Both the position numbers and the translations under genes were made by a program. A model generated the notes under the pieces. The model searched no databases. It saw nothing but the letters and a program-made list of their open reading frames with translations, and was not told the DNA's origin. A stretch of DNA of 32,457 bases from an uncultured Dorea sp. GTDB taxonomy: Bacteria > Bacillota > Clostridia > Lachnospirales > Lachnospiraceae. Positions 8,524-15,842 of this stretch are shown in pieces. Numbering within the stretch: the stretch's first letter is position 1; each line of letters begins with the position of its first letter. The stretch is taken from the NCBI GenBank assembly GCA_910578495.1, contig CAJTRE010000029.1:1-32457 (forward strand). Direction: 5' to 3'.

Positions 8524-9787
8524 GCTGTTTCATAATTACATAAGCGCGGGTTTCTTTTATGCTTAAAATATGTTGAACATCTCCTAATGTTATTTCATCG
8601 TATTTAGAAATATAATCCAGTATAGATACCATTTGTTCTGTAAGTTTAAATGCAGATTTCTTTGCACCGGAAATTGTATTACTGTTCGCAGATGTCTCAA
8701 TTTCTCCAGCAATATTCATATTTGGTAATGTTATTTTGAAAGAGTTAGGTGTGATGGATATTTCAGGCTGCTCTTTGCAGCTCTTGTATAAAGAAAAAAT
8801 ACGCCTGATACCAGTGCCATATGCTTCAATAAAACGTAACCGGTGAAAAAGTTCCGAAAGTTTACTATTCCGCGACAGGGAAATTCCATTCCGAATATCT
8901 TCAGGTGAAATTCCTGATAGCAAACCTCCGATGGAAATGAACTCCATTTCCTTGTCGTTGATATTTATGATAATACTTCCACTAAAGTTGTAATCACGAT
9001 GAATGAGCGCGTTTAATAATGCTTCCCTTACTGCCTCTTCCTTATAATCCCAATGATCTTCTCTTTCAAGACCACTTATGGTTGCTCTGTTTCGGTTGCA
9101 AAGCTGTAAGTAATTGTATGTCTCTTCTAACTGTTCTAATAAGGATCCTGTGAATTCTTTTTTGTCTTTGAATTCTGTATTGTCATCATCAGAAAATACA
9201 GCTACTTTTACAGTATGAGTACACTGATCAGAGAGAAGAAGACCAAGATTTGTGAAAATTTTAAGTTCAGGGCTTTTTATTCCGAGCTGATAATACTTTT
9301 CTTCATTAAAAGGAATTCCGTTTTTTTCAAATACTTGTGATGCAAATTCAAAGGTGAGTTCCTGATTCAATGAACGAAGCCTTTCAAAAGTATCACCATC
9401 AGCATATTTGATCATTTGGCGAATCTGCTCTTGAGAAGCAGGTGCAGAAGAGGCTCCCTGACGGACATATACACCAGAAGGTTTTAACCCTTTAGATCTT
9501 AAATAATATGGTTTATACGAACCTTCGCCTATTTCTATTTTTATGATTTTATCATTTTCCAACGTATATTTTACAAACATAGTAACATCCGGAAGTATCG
9601 CATCTCGGATGCCATTTGTTATTCTTGTGTAAGTATCATCGACATTTTCTAAACCAACAGGATTTCCGTTATCATCAACACCTACTAAAATAACACCTCC
9701 ATCGGTATTAGCAAAAGCAACTTTTTCATTATAACATGCCTTTCCCTGTTTATCTCCATCCCCGTATAGGCAAGCTGTTGCTGCCAA
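8447..9787 (-). pseudogene. AlbA_2 / GHKL-ATPase-fold regulator (COG2865-type), N-terminus damaged
   Basis: The 446-codon frame contains most of an AlbA_2 (Schlafen-like, putative nucleic-acid-binding) domain, with AFANTDGGVILVGVDDNGNP near residues 25-44. Next comes an HATPase_c_4 domain with EAVREALLNALIHRDY and EAYGTGIRRI, and a C-terminal winged helix (residues ~370-440, EITLGDVQHILSI). Normal members begin with an E-x-x-x-x-E-x-K strand before the AFANT motif. Here the sequence before it (ACLYGDGDKQGKACYNEK) does not fit, the only start is a TTG at 9787 with no ribosome binding site, and other frames upstream contain stops. I infer a frameshifted or degraded 5' end. Otherwise the frame is intact, so a shortened protein cannot be excluded. 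Confidence 0.65.
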
Positions 9788-9847
9788 AATTATTTTTTTC
9801 GCACTACATGAGCCATAAGATATAGTTGACGAAGTACATTCTTTTCT

Positions 9848-10091
9848 TTACATGATTTTACAATCTGCAATTTGTTTATAAAGAGCAATTTCTTCATGCA
9901 ATTCCATCTTTTTATTTCGAACTGATTCATCTAAATCAATTTCTGTTATCAATTCTTCTGCATAAAGGCCATACCAGTCAAGATCCGCCAAGCGATAATA
10001 ACACACAGCAAGATCTATATCTTCTGAATAAATCAATATCAAAAATTCTCGTATTACATTTGGCCAAACGCTGATTATTATCACTAAACAT
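9848..10091 (-). pseudogene. Small unknown gene, apparently frameshifted
   Basis: From ATG 10091 one frame reads MFSDNNQRLAKCNTRIFDID and then degenerates to a stop. In the neighbouring frame a coherent acidic segment begins near 10030 (SEDIDLAVCYYRLADLD) and continues to the stop at 9848. The two halves look like one protein of about 80 residues broken by a one-base shift near 10030. A GTG-started reading from 10084 has no ribosome binding site. It lies 15 bases after the RelE-type toxin stop, as a third gene of that operon. I do not recognise the family. Confidence 0.4.
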
Positions 10092-10105
10092 TATGTTCAA
10101 TATTT

Positions 10106-10405
10106 TCATTCAAAGATTCGCGTAATATCCTGATACCTGTTGACAACACGATAAATCTCTACAAACTCATTTCCAAATTTATATATGATCACATAATCTT
10201 CCCATATCGCATATTTATAATCTGTCCGAAAGCTGACTCTTTTGAACAGATCCGAACCCATTCCTGGAAACATCTGAAGATTCTCAAACTTACCGTAAAT
10301 TTCCTTTATGGTCTTTGCCGCATATTCTTCATTATCCTCGGCAATATAATCTCGGATGTCCTTCAGATCCTTTGCAACAATCGGATTAATCCTCAGTTTT
10401 AACAT
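10106..10405 (-). CDS. RelE/ParE-family toxin of a type II toxin-antitoxin system
   Basis: This 99-residue protein has the RelE/ParE pattern. It starts MLKLRINPIVAKDLKDI, has the helical DYIAEDNEEYAAKTI, a central G-containing turn (MFPGMGSDLF), and the strand pair YKYAIWEDYVIIYKF and VEIYRVVNRYQDITRIF. RelE toxins cleave mRNA on the ribosome while ParE toxins block gyrase; the sequence alone does not decide which. It begins one base after the antitoxin stop (TAG G ATG), so it is translated from the same transcript, probably by coupling. Its activity is expected to be held in check by the upstream antitoxin. Confidence 0.85.
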   Translation of the reverse strand: MLKLRINPIVAKDLKDIRDYIAEDNEEYAAKTIKEIYGKFENLQMFPGMGSDLFKRVSFRTDYKYAIWEDYVIIYKFGNEFVEIYRVVNRYQDITRIFE

Positions 10406-10406
10406 C

Positions 10407-10655
10407 CTATTCCCCCATAAGTGCTTTCAATTCATCAAGATCAAGCCAGCCTTCACCGTCTTTCACTGCCTCTTCGGCTTCCTGCAGCTTCATCAGAAGC
10501 TTTTTCTCTGCACGATCTCTCTCATAATCTTCAATATCCATGACTACAAAACGGCCTCTTCCATTCTTGGTCAAATATACCGGTTCTCCTTTGTGACAAT
10601 TCTTCAGGACTTCATTATAATTTCTCAAATCAGATACTGGTAAAATATTTGCCAT
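10407..10655 (-). CDS. Phd/YefM-family antitoxin
   Basis: This 82-residue antitoxin begins ANILPVSDLRNYNEVL, the typical Phd/YefM DNA-binding fold, followed by PVYLTKNGRGRFVVMDIEDYER. The C-terminal acidic tail (EEAVKDGEGWLDLDELKALM) would wrap the toxin. The start 10655 has AAGGAAGGAG upstream. Antitoxin first, toxin second is the usual order, and autoregulation through operator sites over the promoter at 10702-10729 is expected from the family. Confidence 0.88.
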   Translation of the reverse strand: MANILPVSDLRNYNEVLKNCHKGEPVYLTKNGRGRFVVMDIEDYERDRAEKKLLMKLQEAEEAVKDGEGWLDLDELKALMGE

Positions 10656-10701
10656 ATTCTTTTAGCTCCTTCCTTGATTTTATATTATTTATGCTACTTT
10701 T

Positions 10702-10729
10702 ATTATATACAAAAAGTCGTAAAATTCAA
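10702..10729 (-). promoter_or_regulatory. Promoter of the toxin-antitoxin operon
   Basis: TTGAAT (10724-10729) and TATAAT (10702-10707) lie 16 bases apart on the minus strand, about 47 bases upstream of the antitoxin start. Confidence 0.6.
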
Positions 10730-10786
10730 CGTAATTTTTTACAGCTTTTATTGAACATTTTTTAATGGTTCTATAATTTACTACAT

Positions 10787-11699
10787 TCACACCGGAAAGC
10801 TCTCCCCCACACAAAGCGCCCCATACCCTACTTGCGGATTCGGATACACGTCAAATCCCGGAAGCGGCCTCGCCCCTCTCCTCAAATAAGCTTTCACCTT
10901 CTCCCCATAGAGATACGGATCATTTCCTCTCACGATTCCCCACTCCATCAACAGCGCCGCGCTCCCTGTGGCAAACGGAGTCGCAAAGGACGTACCGGAA
11001 ACCTGCGTATACCCTCCTCCTGCTGCCACAGTAGTCACATCCACCCCGGGAGCTGCAATATCCGGTTTAATCACGATCCCGCCTCCCCGCCGCAAAGGTC
11101 CTCTGCCGGAAAAATCTGCATAAGAGAACGTAAGACCATTATATGCACCTACCGTAATTACCCGGCCCGCTGTAGACGGAATGGTCAGCGTGGTCGTATC
11201 CGTAGGATATAAAAAACCAGTTCCCCGGTTCAGCACACCCTCACTTGGAAGCCACAGCTCATACAGGCCTGATACAATCTTTCTCGGTGTCAATACGATT
11301 TTCCATACTCCCTGATTGATATAACTGTCAACAGGAAGCATATCCAAATAAATTTCCTGCGCCGTACTATACGGACTTGGTTCTCCGTAATATAACAGAA
11401 TCTCCGTCTGCCCTAAAGAAAAACGCTGCGGTCCTAAAATTTCCTGAATCGGTCCTACCCGAACCCCTGACGGCGAAATCAGAGAAATTTCCACTATATC
11501 TGTATACTCTTTCCAAATCTGTATATTTAAAGACGGCTGATTATTTTGAACCGCCAATTCTATAACAGCCTCCATCTCATCTGAAAGCTGTCCTGATGTA
11601 TGTCCTGCACTGACTCCTTCATTGCCGCTCCCGATACAGATACTGCTCTTCCAGACATTAGAAACGTCATCAATAAAACGCTCCAGCAGGGAAGTTCCG
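10787..11699 (-). pseudogene. S8 (Csp-like) serine protease, C-terminal half, separated by the inserted element
   Basis: This is the 3' half of a gene whose 5' half lies at 18173-19041. From codon 290 it reads DGTSLLERFIDDVSNVWKSS and contains the oxyanion Asn316 (GSGNEG). A jelly-roll-like insertion of Csp-type proteases follows at about 335-455. The catalytic Ser527 sits in GTSFATPFATG, and the C-terminus is GYGALCVGESFPV. There is no ribosome binding site before it and the frame is closed by TGA just inside the element, so it is not expected to be made while the element is present. The first ATG within it (11575) is an ordinary internal Met, not a start. Confidence 0.9.
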
Positions 11700-11727
11700 T
11701 CATGTGTTCATTATAACTAAGGGGAAA
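11700..11727 (+). repeat. Left end of the element (attachment site and terminal inverted repeat)
   Basis: The 5-bp core TCATG is followed inward by TGTTCATTATAACTAAGG and GGAAA. Compared with the right end read inward, ATTATAACT-A-AGGGGAAA matches CTTATAATT-AGGGGAAA with two substitutions and one extra A. Confidence 0.75.
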
Positions 11728-11733
11728 TTGCTG

Positions 11734-11760
11734 TAAAAAAATTTGCAGCCTTTACACTGC
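11734..11760 (-). terminator. Possible terminator after the second recombinase
   Basis: On the minus strand a short GCAG/CTGC stem (11757-11760 with 11745-11748) is followed by AAATTTTTTT. The stem is only 4 bp, so this is weak. Confidence 0.35.
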
Positions 11761-11781
11761 CTTTTTCTCTACTGAATAAGG

Positions 11782-13344
11782 CTACTGATACTTAAATACA
11801 ATATCAATGCTCTTATCCCCATTTATAATAATCTTCTCAATTAGTTCTGTCACAATTTCTCTTGTCACTTCAGATAATATTCCATATTTGATAAATTTCT
11901 CTATCCAATTCTCATAAGATTCTTCCTCCTCTCCAAGGCAGTCTTTCTCACGCTCTACTAACTCAATTTTCTCTCTGATATCTTTGTCCTGTTTTTCATA
12001 TTCCGACTTATAAGAAAGATATTCTTCTTTATCCAGAAGATCATCTACATAATTTTCATAAGTTTTCTTTTTATATTTCTGAACAATTGCAAGTTCATTT
12101 TGCAACCGTTCAATCTGTCGGTCTGCTTCTGCACATCGTCTCTTCACTTTCTTCCTCCAATCTGCTGCCTTTAATATTTCATCCTTATCACTTTCTTTCA
12201 GTGTTTGTTCTGCTTGTCTTTGTATTTCATTTTTTACGATGAAATCCAGTACTTCTTTCTTAATAAAATGAGAATAACAAATTGTGTTCCCTTTTTTGTG
12301 ATAGGTACCACACTCATAGCCATTCCTGCTGGTAACTCGCTGAAGATTATATCCACAATCTCCACAGACAACAATTCCTGCATATGGATTCACTTTCTTC
12401 ACTTCACTGTGAAAGCTCGGTGTCCGTATTCTTTTCTTCATAAGTTCTTGCACTTGTTCAAAAATATCTTTTCTGATAATTGCCTCGTGCATTCCCTCTA
12501 CGATATACTGTTGTTCCTCTGGAATATAATGATATTTTTCCACTTTATAGGAAATCTTTTCTGATTTATGCTGCACCATAGCACCTGTATAAACCCTGTT
12601 TCTCAAAATCACATTGATCGTAGGATATGCCCAGCCCTTCACACCTGCTTTTTCTAATGCATTGAAATATTTCAACCCCTGCACCTTTCTTTTATACTCT
12701 GACGGTGTCAAAATTCCTTCCTGATTCAATTTCCTTGCAATACTATTTCTGGAATATCCCTCCAGGCTCATATAAAAGATTCTCCGTACCACCTTGGCAG
12801 CTTCTTCATCTATAAGAAAATGATGCTTATCTGCCGGATCTTTTATATATCCATATGGCGCAAACCCAGACATAAACTGTCCCCGTTTCTTCTGTGCAGA
12901 CAATGCACCTCTGATTTTCTTAGATAGATCGCGACTGTACATATCATTAAACAAAGTCTTAAACTGAGCCAGTTCTTCATTACTGCGATGAACGGAATCC
13001 ACATCATCCAAAATCGCGATATAACGAACTCCAAGAGATGGAAAAACACGTTCTATATAATTACATGTTTCAATATGTTCACGCCCAAACCGGGAAATAT
13101 CTTTCGTAATTACTCCCTGGATTTTTCCTTTATAGATATCCTCCATCATCCGCTGAAATTCCGGTCTGTTTATAAAATAAAGACCAGAATAACCATCATC
13201 AATATAAATATCTGCAATTTCCAGATCATCTGATTTACTTACATACTCACGAATCAATTTCATCTGATTTTCAATACTCTCACTGACTTTATTTTCTCCA
13301 TCGTCCTTTGACAGACGACAATATGCAGCCATCTGATACATCAT
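11782..13344 (-). CDS. Large serine recombinase B
   Basis: This 520-residue site-specific recombinase has an N-terminal resolvase domain at 1-150 with the catalytic Ser in AAYCRLSKDD. A Recombinase domain (FAPYGYIKDP onward, about 170-290) follows, then a zinc ribbon with CGDCGYNL and a second Cys pair (about 325-355). A long charged coiled coil (about 390-470) and a C-terminal strand VTELIEKIIINGDKSIDIVF complete it. It makes and religates double-strand breaks through a phosphoserine link at att sites. Its ATG overlaps the stop of recombinase A (ATGA), indicating translational coupling and probably a joint function. Its stop lies 78 bases from the left end of the element. Confidence 0.92.
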   Translation of the reverse strand: MMYQMAAYCRLSKDDGENKVSESIENQMKLIREYVSKSDDLEIADIYIDDGYSGLYFINRPEFQRMMEDIYKGKIQGVITKDISRFGREHIETCNYIERVFPSLGVRYIAILDDVDSVHRSNEELAQFKTLFNDMYSRDLSKKIRGALSAQKKRGQFMSGFAPYGYIKDPADKHHFLIDEEAAKVVRRIFYMSLEGYSRNSIARKLNQEGILTPSEYKRKVQGLKYFNALEKAGVKGWAYPTINVILRNRVYTGAMVQHKSEKISYKVEKYHYIPEEQQYIVEGMHEAIIRKDIFEQVQELMKKRIRTPSFHSEVKKVNPYAGIVVCGDCGYNLQRVTSRNGYECGTYHKKGNTICYSHFIKKEVLDFIVKNEIQRQAEQTLKESDKDEILKAADWRKKVKRRCAEADRQIERLQNELAIVQKYKKKTYENYVDDLLDKEEYLSYKSEYEKQDKDIREKIELVEREKDCLGEEEESYENWIEKFIKYGILSEVTREIVTELIEKIIINGDKSIDIVFKYQ

Positions 13345-14930
13345 ATCACCCCCTCTTTCTCTAGTATCTTATCTGTTGAACCCGCCTTTAAAGCAAACTT
13401 AAAATATATATCTATTTTCTGTTCTGGATATACATAAATTTTATCAACCAATTCCACAAGCACTTCTTTGGTAAGCTGTTTTACTGTCAATTGTCTTCGG
13501 TTAAAATGCTCCAACCATATCTTTGTCTCATATACAACCGCCTGTTGTCTTTGCCTTTCATGACTCAATTCTGACAACTCTTTTTGATATTTTCTATTCT
13601 CCTGTTCATACATCTGTTTTAACTCCAGATATTCTTCTTTGGAAAGCACCTCATCCATAAACTGTTCATATGCCTGTTTCCGGTATTCCATCTTTCTTTC
13701 TATTTTCGCCTGTAATCTGGCAATTTTGACATCCAGTTCTGGCTCCTTTTCTCTGATTTGAGATTCCAGATTCTTCATATCCGTCTTCATTTGTTTGAGC
13801 TGTTGATTGATTGCAAATACAACCAGTTCATCCAGCTTTTCGAATGTGATATGATTCAGTTCACAGTAATTTTTCCCCAGCTTCTGATGAAAACCACACA
13901 TATACCCATCAAAACCTTTATGAGATGCCAGATAACGTTTACGCATTGCTATTTTACATTTTCCGCAAAAGAGCAGTCCTACATATTTGTGTGGTTCACT
14001 GTTTTTATCAAAATAAGGAGTTCGGCGGCCTTTTCTTATTTGCTGAACCTGAACAAATTCTTCTTTAGAAATGATTGCCTCATGTACGTCCGGCACCAAC
14101 TCCATTTCTTCCAAAGAAATGGCCTTTTTGTATTTCAGCTTATAGGATGGCCTTTCATGTTTCCGAATTACAACCACCCCTGTATAAACCGGATTCTTTA
14201 AAATTCCACTCACAGTAGACGCTATCCATAACCCTTTTCCCGCATTCCAAACATAACCAGTTTTTAAAACTTCCTTTTTGTATTTTGCCGGACAGGGAAT
14301 TCCATCTTCGTTCAAAATTCGACAAATACCCGTATAGCCAAATCCATTCTGATACATTCTGTAAATCCTTTTAACAACCTCAGCCGCATAAGAATCTACC
14401 TCCAGATGATTATAGATTTTTTTACTTTTCACATAGCCAAACGGAGGCTGCTTCGGTGTATATTCACCCATGCTTCTTTTTGTCTGAATGGCCGTCTTAA
14501 TCTTTCTGGACGTATCTCTCAGATACATATCATTCAGCAAAATTTTAAGCTCTAACATCTCATCATAAGTTCGGACAACTGAATCATAATTGTCCAAAAT
14601 CAAAACAACCCGAACCAGTTTCTCCGGGAAATATTTACCCAGATAATAGTTGGTATCAATATGCTCTCTTCCAAGTCGTGATACATCCTTAAAAATCACC
14701 ATATTGATAGTTCCAAGCTCAATATCTGCCAACATCCTCCGAAATTCAGTTCTTTCAAAATTACCTCCGGAAACTCCATCATCTACATAAACTTTTTTCT
14801 CTGCAATACCATTTCGCTCGGCAATATAATCCCTTGCCATCTGAATCTGAGAGTGAATACTGTTGCTGTATTCACCCTCTTTGTTTTGCTCTTCAATGGA
14901 AACTCGGCAATAAATTCCTGCCTGATACAT
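13341..14930 (-). CDS. Large serine recombinase A
   Basis: This 529-residue recombinase has the same architecture as its partner but differs clearly in sequence. The resolvase domain carries the catalytic Ser in GIYCRVSIEEQ, followed by the Recombinase domain (PPFGYVKSKK onward). The zinc ribbon is CGKCKIAM with MCGFHQ and NYC, followed by a coiled coil and the C-terminal LVDKIYVYPEQKIDIYFKF. The start at 14930 is chosen because it follows GAGGGATAG and lies one base after the stop of the TnpW-like gene. A longer reading from 15020 would overlap that gene. With recombinase B it forms a tandem pair reminiscent of CcrA/CcrB of staphylococcal cassettes, though this is only an analogy. Confidence 0.92.
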   Translation of the reverse strand: MYQAGIYCRVSIEEQNKEGEYSNSIHSQIQMARDYIAERNGIAEKKVYVDDGVSGGNFERTEFRRMLADIELGTINMVIFKDVSRLGREHIDTNYYLGKYFPEKLVRVVLILDNYDSVVRTYDEMLELKILLNDMYLRDTSRKIKTAIQTKRSMGEYTPKQPPFGYVKSKKIYNHLEVDSYAAEVVKRIYRMYQNGFGYTGICRILNEDGIPCPAKYKKEVLKTGYVWNAGKGLWIASTVSGILKNPVYTGVVVIRKHERPSYKLKYKKAISLEEMELVPDVHEAIISKEEFVQVQQIRKGRRTPYFDKNSEPHKYVGLLFCGKCKIAMRKRYLASHKGFDGYMCGFHQKLGKNYCELNHITFEKLDELVVFAINQQLKQMKTDMKNLESQIREKEPELDVKIARLQAKIERKMEYRKQAYEQFMDEVLSKEEYLELKQMYEQENRKYQKELSELSHERQRQQAVVYETKIWLEHFNRRQLTVKQLTKEVLVELVDKIYVYPEQKIDIYFKFALKAGSTDKILEKEGVI

Positions 14931-14931
14931 T

Positions 14932-15096
14932 CTATCCCTCTTTTCGTTCTGCCAGATTATAAATACACTGAGGCAATGTCTTTTCCCCGTTAAAATATAC
15001 TCGAATCTGATATCCTGCATGTACGTAGCTTATATCTTCTTTCTGGATTTCCTTTTTTGCATCCGGAACTTCTGCAAAACTAAATAACGTATTCAT
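14932..15096 (-). CDS. TnpW-like small transposon protein
   Basis: This 54-residue protein starts MNTLFSFAEVPDAKKEIQ and has the conserved-looking C-terminal half YQIRVYFNGEKTLPQCIYNL. The pattern (strand with VYF, short loop, helix with I-x-x-L) is like the small TnpW-type proteins encoded next to large serine recombinases in clostridial elements. Their biochemical role is unknown; a regulator or directionality factor is possible. GGAGG lies 8 bases upstream of ATG 15096. It is the first gene of the recombinase operon and its stop is one base before recombinase A. Confidence 0.65.
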   Translation of the reverse strand: MNTLFSFAEVPDAKKEIQKEDISYVHAGYQIRVYFNGEKTLPQCIYNLAERKEG

Positions 15097-15190
15097 GCTA
15101 TATGCCTCCAAACATCTACAGTTCTCTTTACATCCTATGCCGGCAGGATTGTACAAAAGTTCTGTATAAATTGAATTCTGCTTTCGGATT

Positions 15191-15262
15191 TCAAGTTTCT
15201 GTATGCAGGCTCATGAACTTTGCTACACCGCTTCCTCCATCCTCATCATTACTAATACCGAC
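15191..15262 (-). pseudogene. Possible 3' remnant of an older element gene
   Basis: A 24-codon open stretch reads VGISNDEDGGSGVAKFMSLH and then TET stop, with no start codon that fits. The composition is protein-like and it sits directly upstream of the recombinase operon, as if a larger gene had been deleted down to its tail. The family is not recognised with confidence. Confidence 0.25.
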
Positions 15263-15293
15263 TTATGATCCAGCTTTGCTGGACACACCACGC

Positions 15294-15326
15294 AAAAAAA
15301 TAAGCCCGCTGAAAGCGAGCTTATTT
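15294..15326 (-). terminator. Rho-independent terminator of the cargo operon
   Basis: The stem AAATAAGC/GCTTATTT (15298-15305 with 15319-15326) continues into CGCT/AGCG around one mismatch, with loop GAA. On the minus strand it is followed by eight T. It lies 55 bases after the lipoprotein stop, so it separates the cargo operon from the recombinase operon. Confidence 0.85.
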
Positions 15327-15380
15327 GAAATACTAGTCTATAGGGTACTATTGAATTATGTTTTCAGGATAGAATAATTA

Positions 15381-15839
15381 TTATTCCGAAATATCCACCA
15401 ATGCAATACTGGAATCTCCCTTCAGTGCCTGTTCTAACACTGCGGCCTCCAGCTTTTGGAAAGAACCGTAGGAGGACGTGGCGCCGCTTAATGCGTCGAT
15501 CTCTTCTTTCCCCTGCCCCTCCAGAAACTGACCGGCATAATACCGGGTATATTCATTCGGGTAAGTACCGGTCACATGCAGCATGTTCTGCATATAGGCA
15601 TTATCCCAGCTTTTGATAAACCCGCTGGCATTTTCTGCATTATATTCTACGGAAACAATCCGCCCTCCTTTTACCATAATCGTAACATATTCTTTCCATC
15701 CGAAATGATACTCTGAAGCCTGAGCTGTATAGTAACCGTCCTGAAGTCCCTCCTCTTTGCCACAGCCGGCTAATAACAGAACTGCCAACAGCAGTGTCGT
15801 CAATAGCAGTGTGCGCGTCCTGCAAAATATCTGTTTCAT
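15381..15839 (-). CDS. FMN-binding-domain lipoprotein (predicted flavinylated, extracellular)
   Basis: This 152-residue secreted lipoprotein has a type II signal peptide with lipobox LLAGC (Cys26), so it should be anchored on the outer face of the membrane. The FMN-binding domain starts at DGYYTAQ and contains SGATSS at 118-123. In NqrC, RnfG and PplA-type proteins the Thr of this motif (here Thr121) is covalently flavinylated by ApbE. Such lipoproteins carry electrons or sense redox state outside the cell. No ApbE gene is in the window. The ribosome binding site AAGGAGG lies inside the end of the upstream chemoreceptor gene, whose stop is three bases before this ATG, so the two proteins are made together. 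Confidence 0.9.
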   Translation of the reverse strand: MKQIFCRTRTLLLTTLLLAVLLLAGCGKEEGLQDGYYTAQASEYHFGWKEYVTIMVKGGRIVSVEYNAENASGFIKSWDNAYMQNMLHVTGTYPNEYTRYYAGQFLEGQGKEEIDALSGATSSYGSFQKLEAAVLEQALKGDSSIALVDISE

Positions 15840-15842
15840 TTC

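Noticed and set aside
10787..11575. Independent 262-residue protease starting at ATG 11575
   Set aside because: The ATG is internal to a longer open stretch beginning at 11699 and has no ribosome binding site. The catalytic Asp and His are missing, and the frame joins exactly to 18173-19041.
15102..15377. Plus-strand reading frame of 91 codons
   Set aside because: It runs antisense through the cargo terminator and the 5' region of the recombinase operon, and has no ribosome binding site or recognisable domain.
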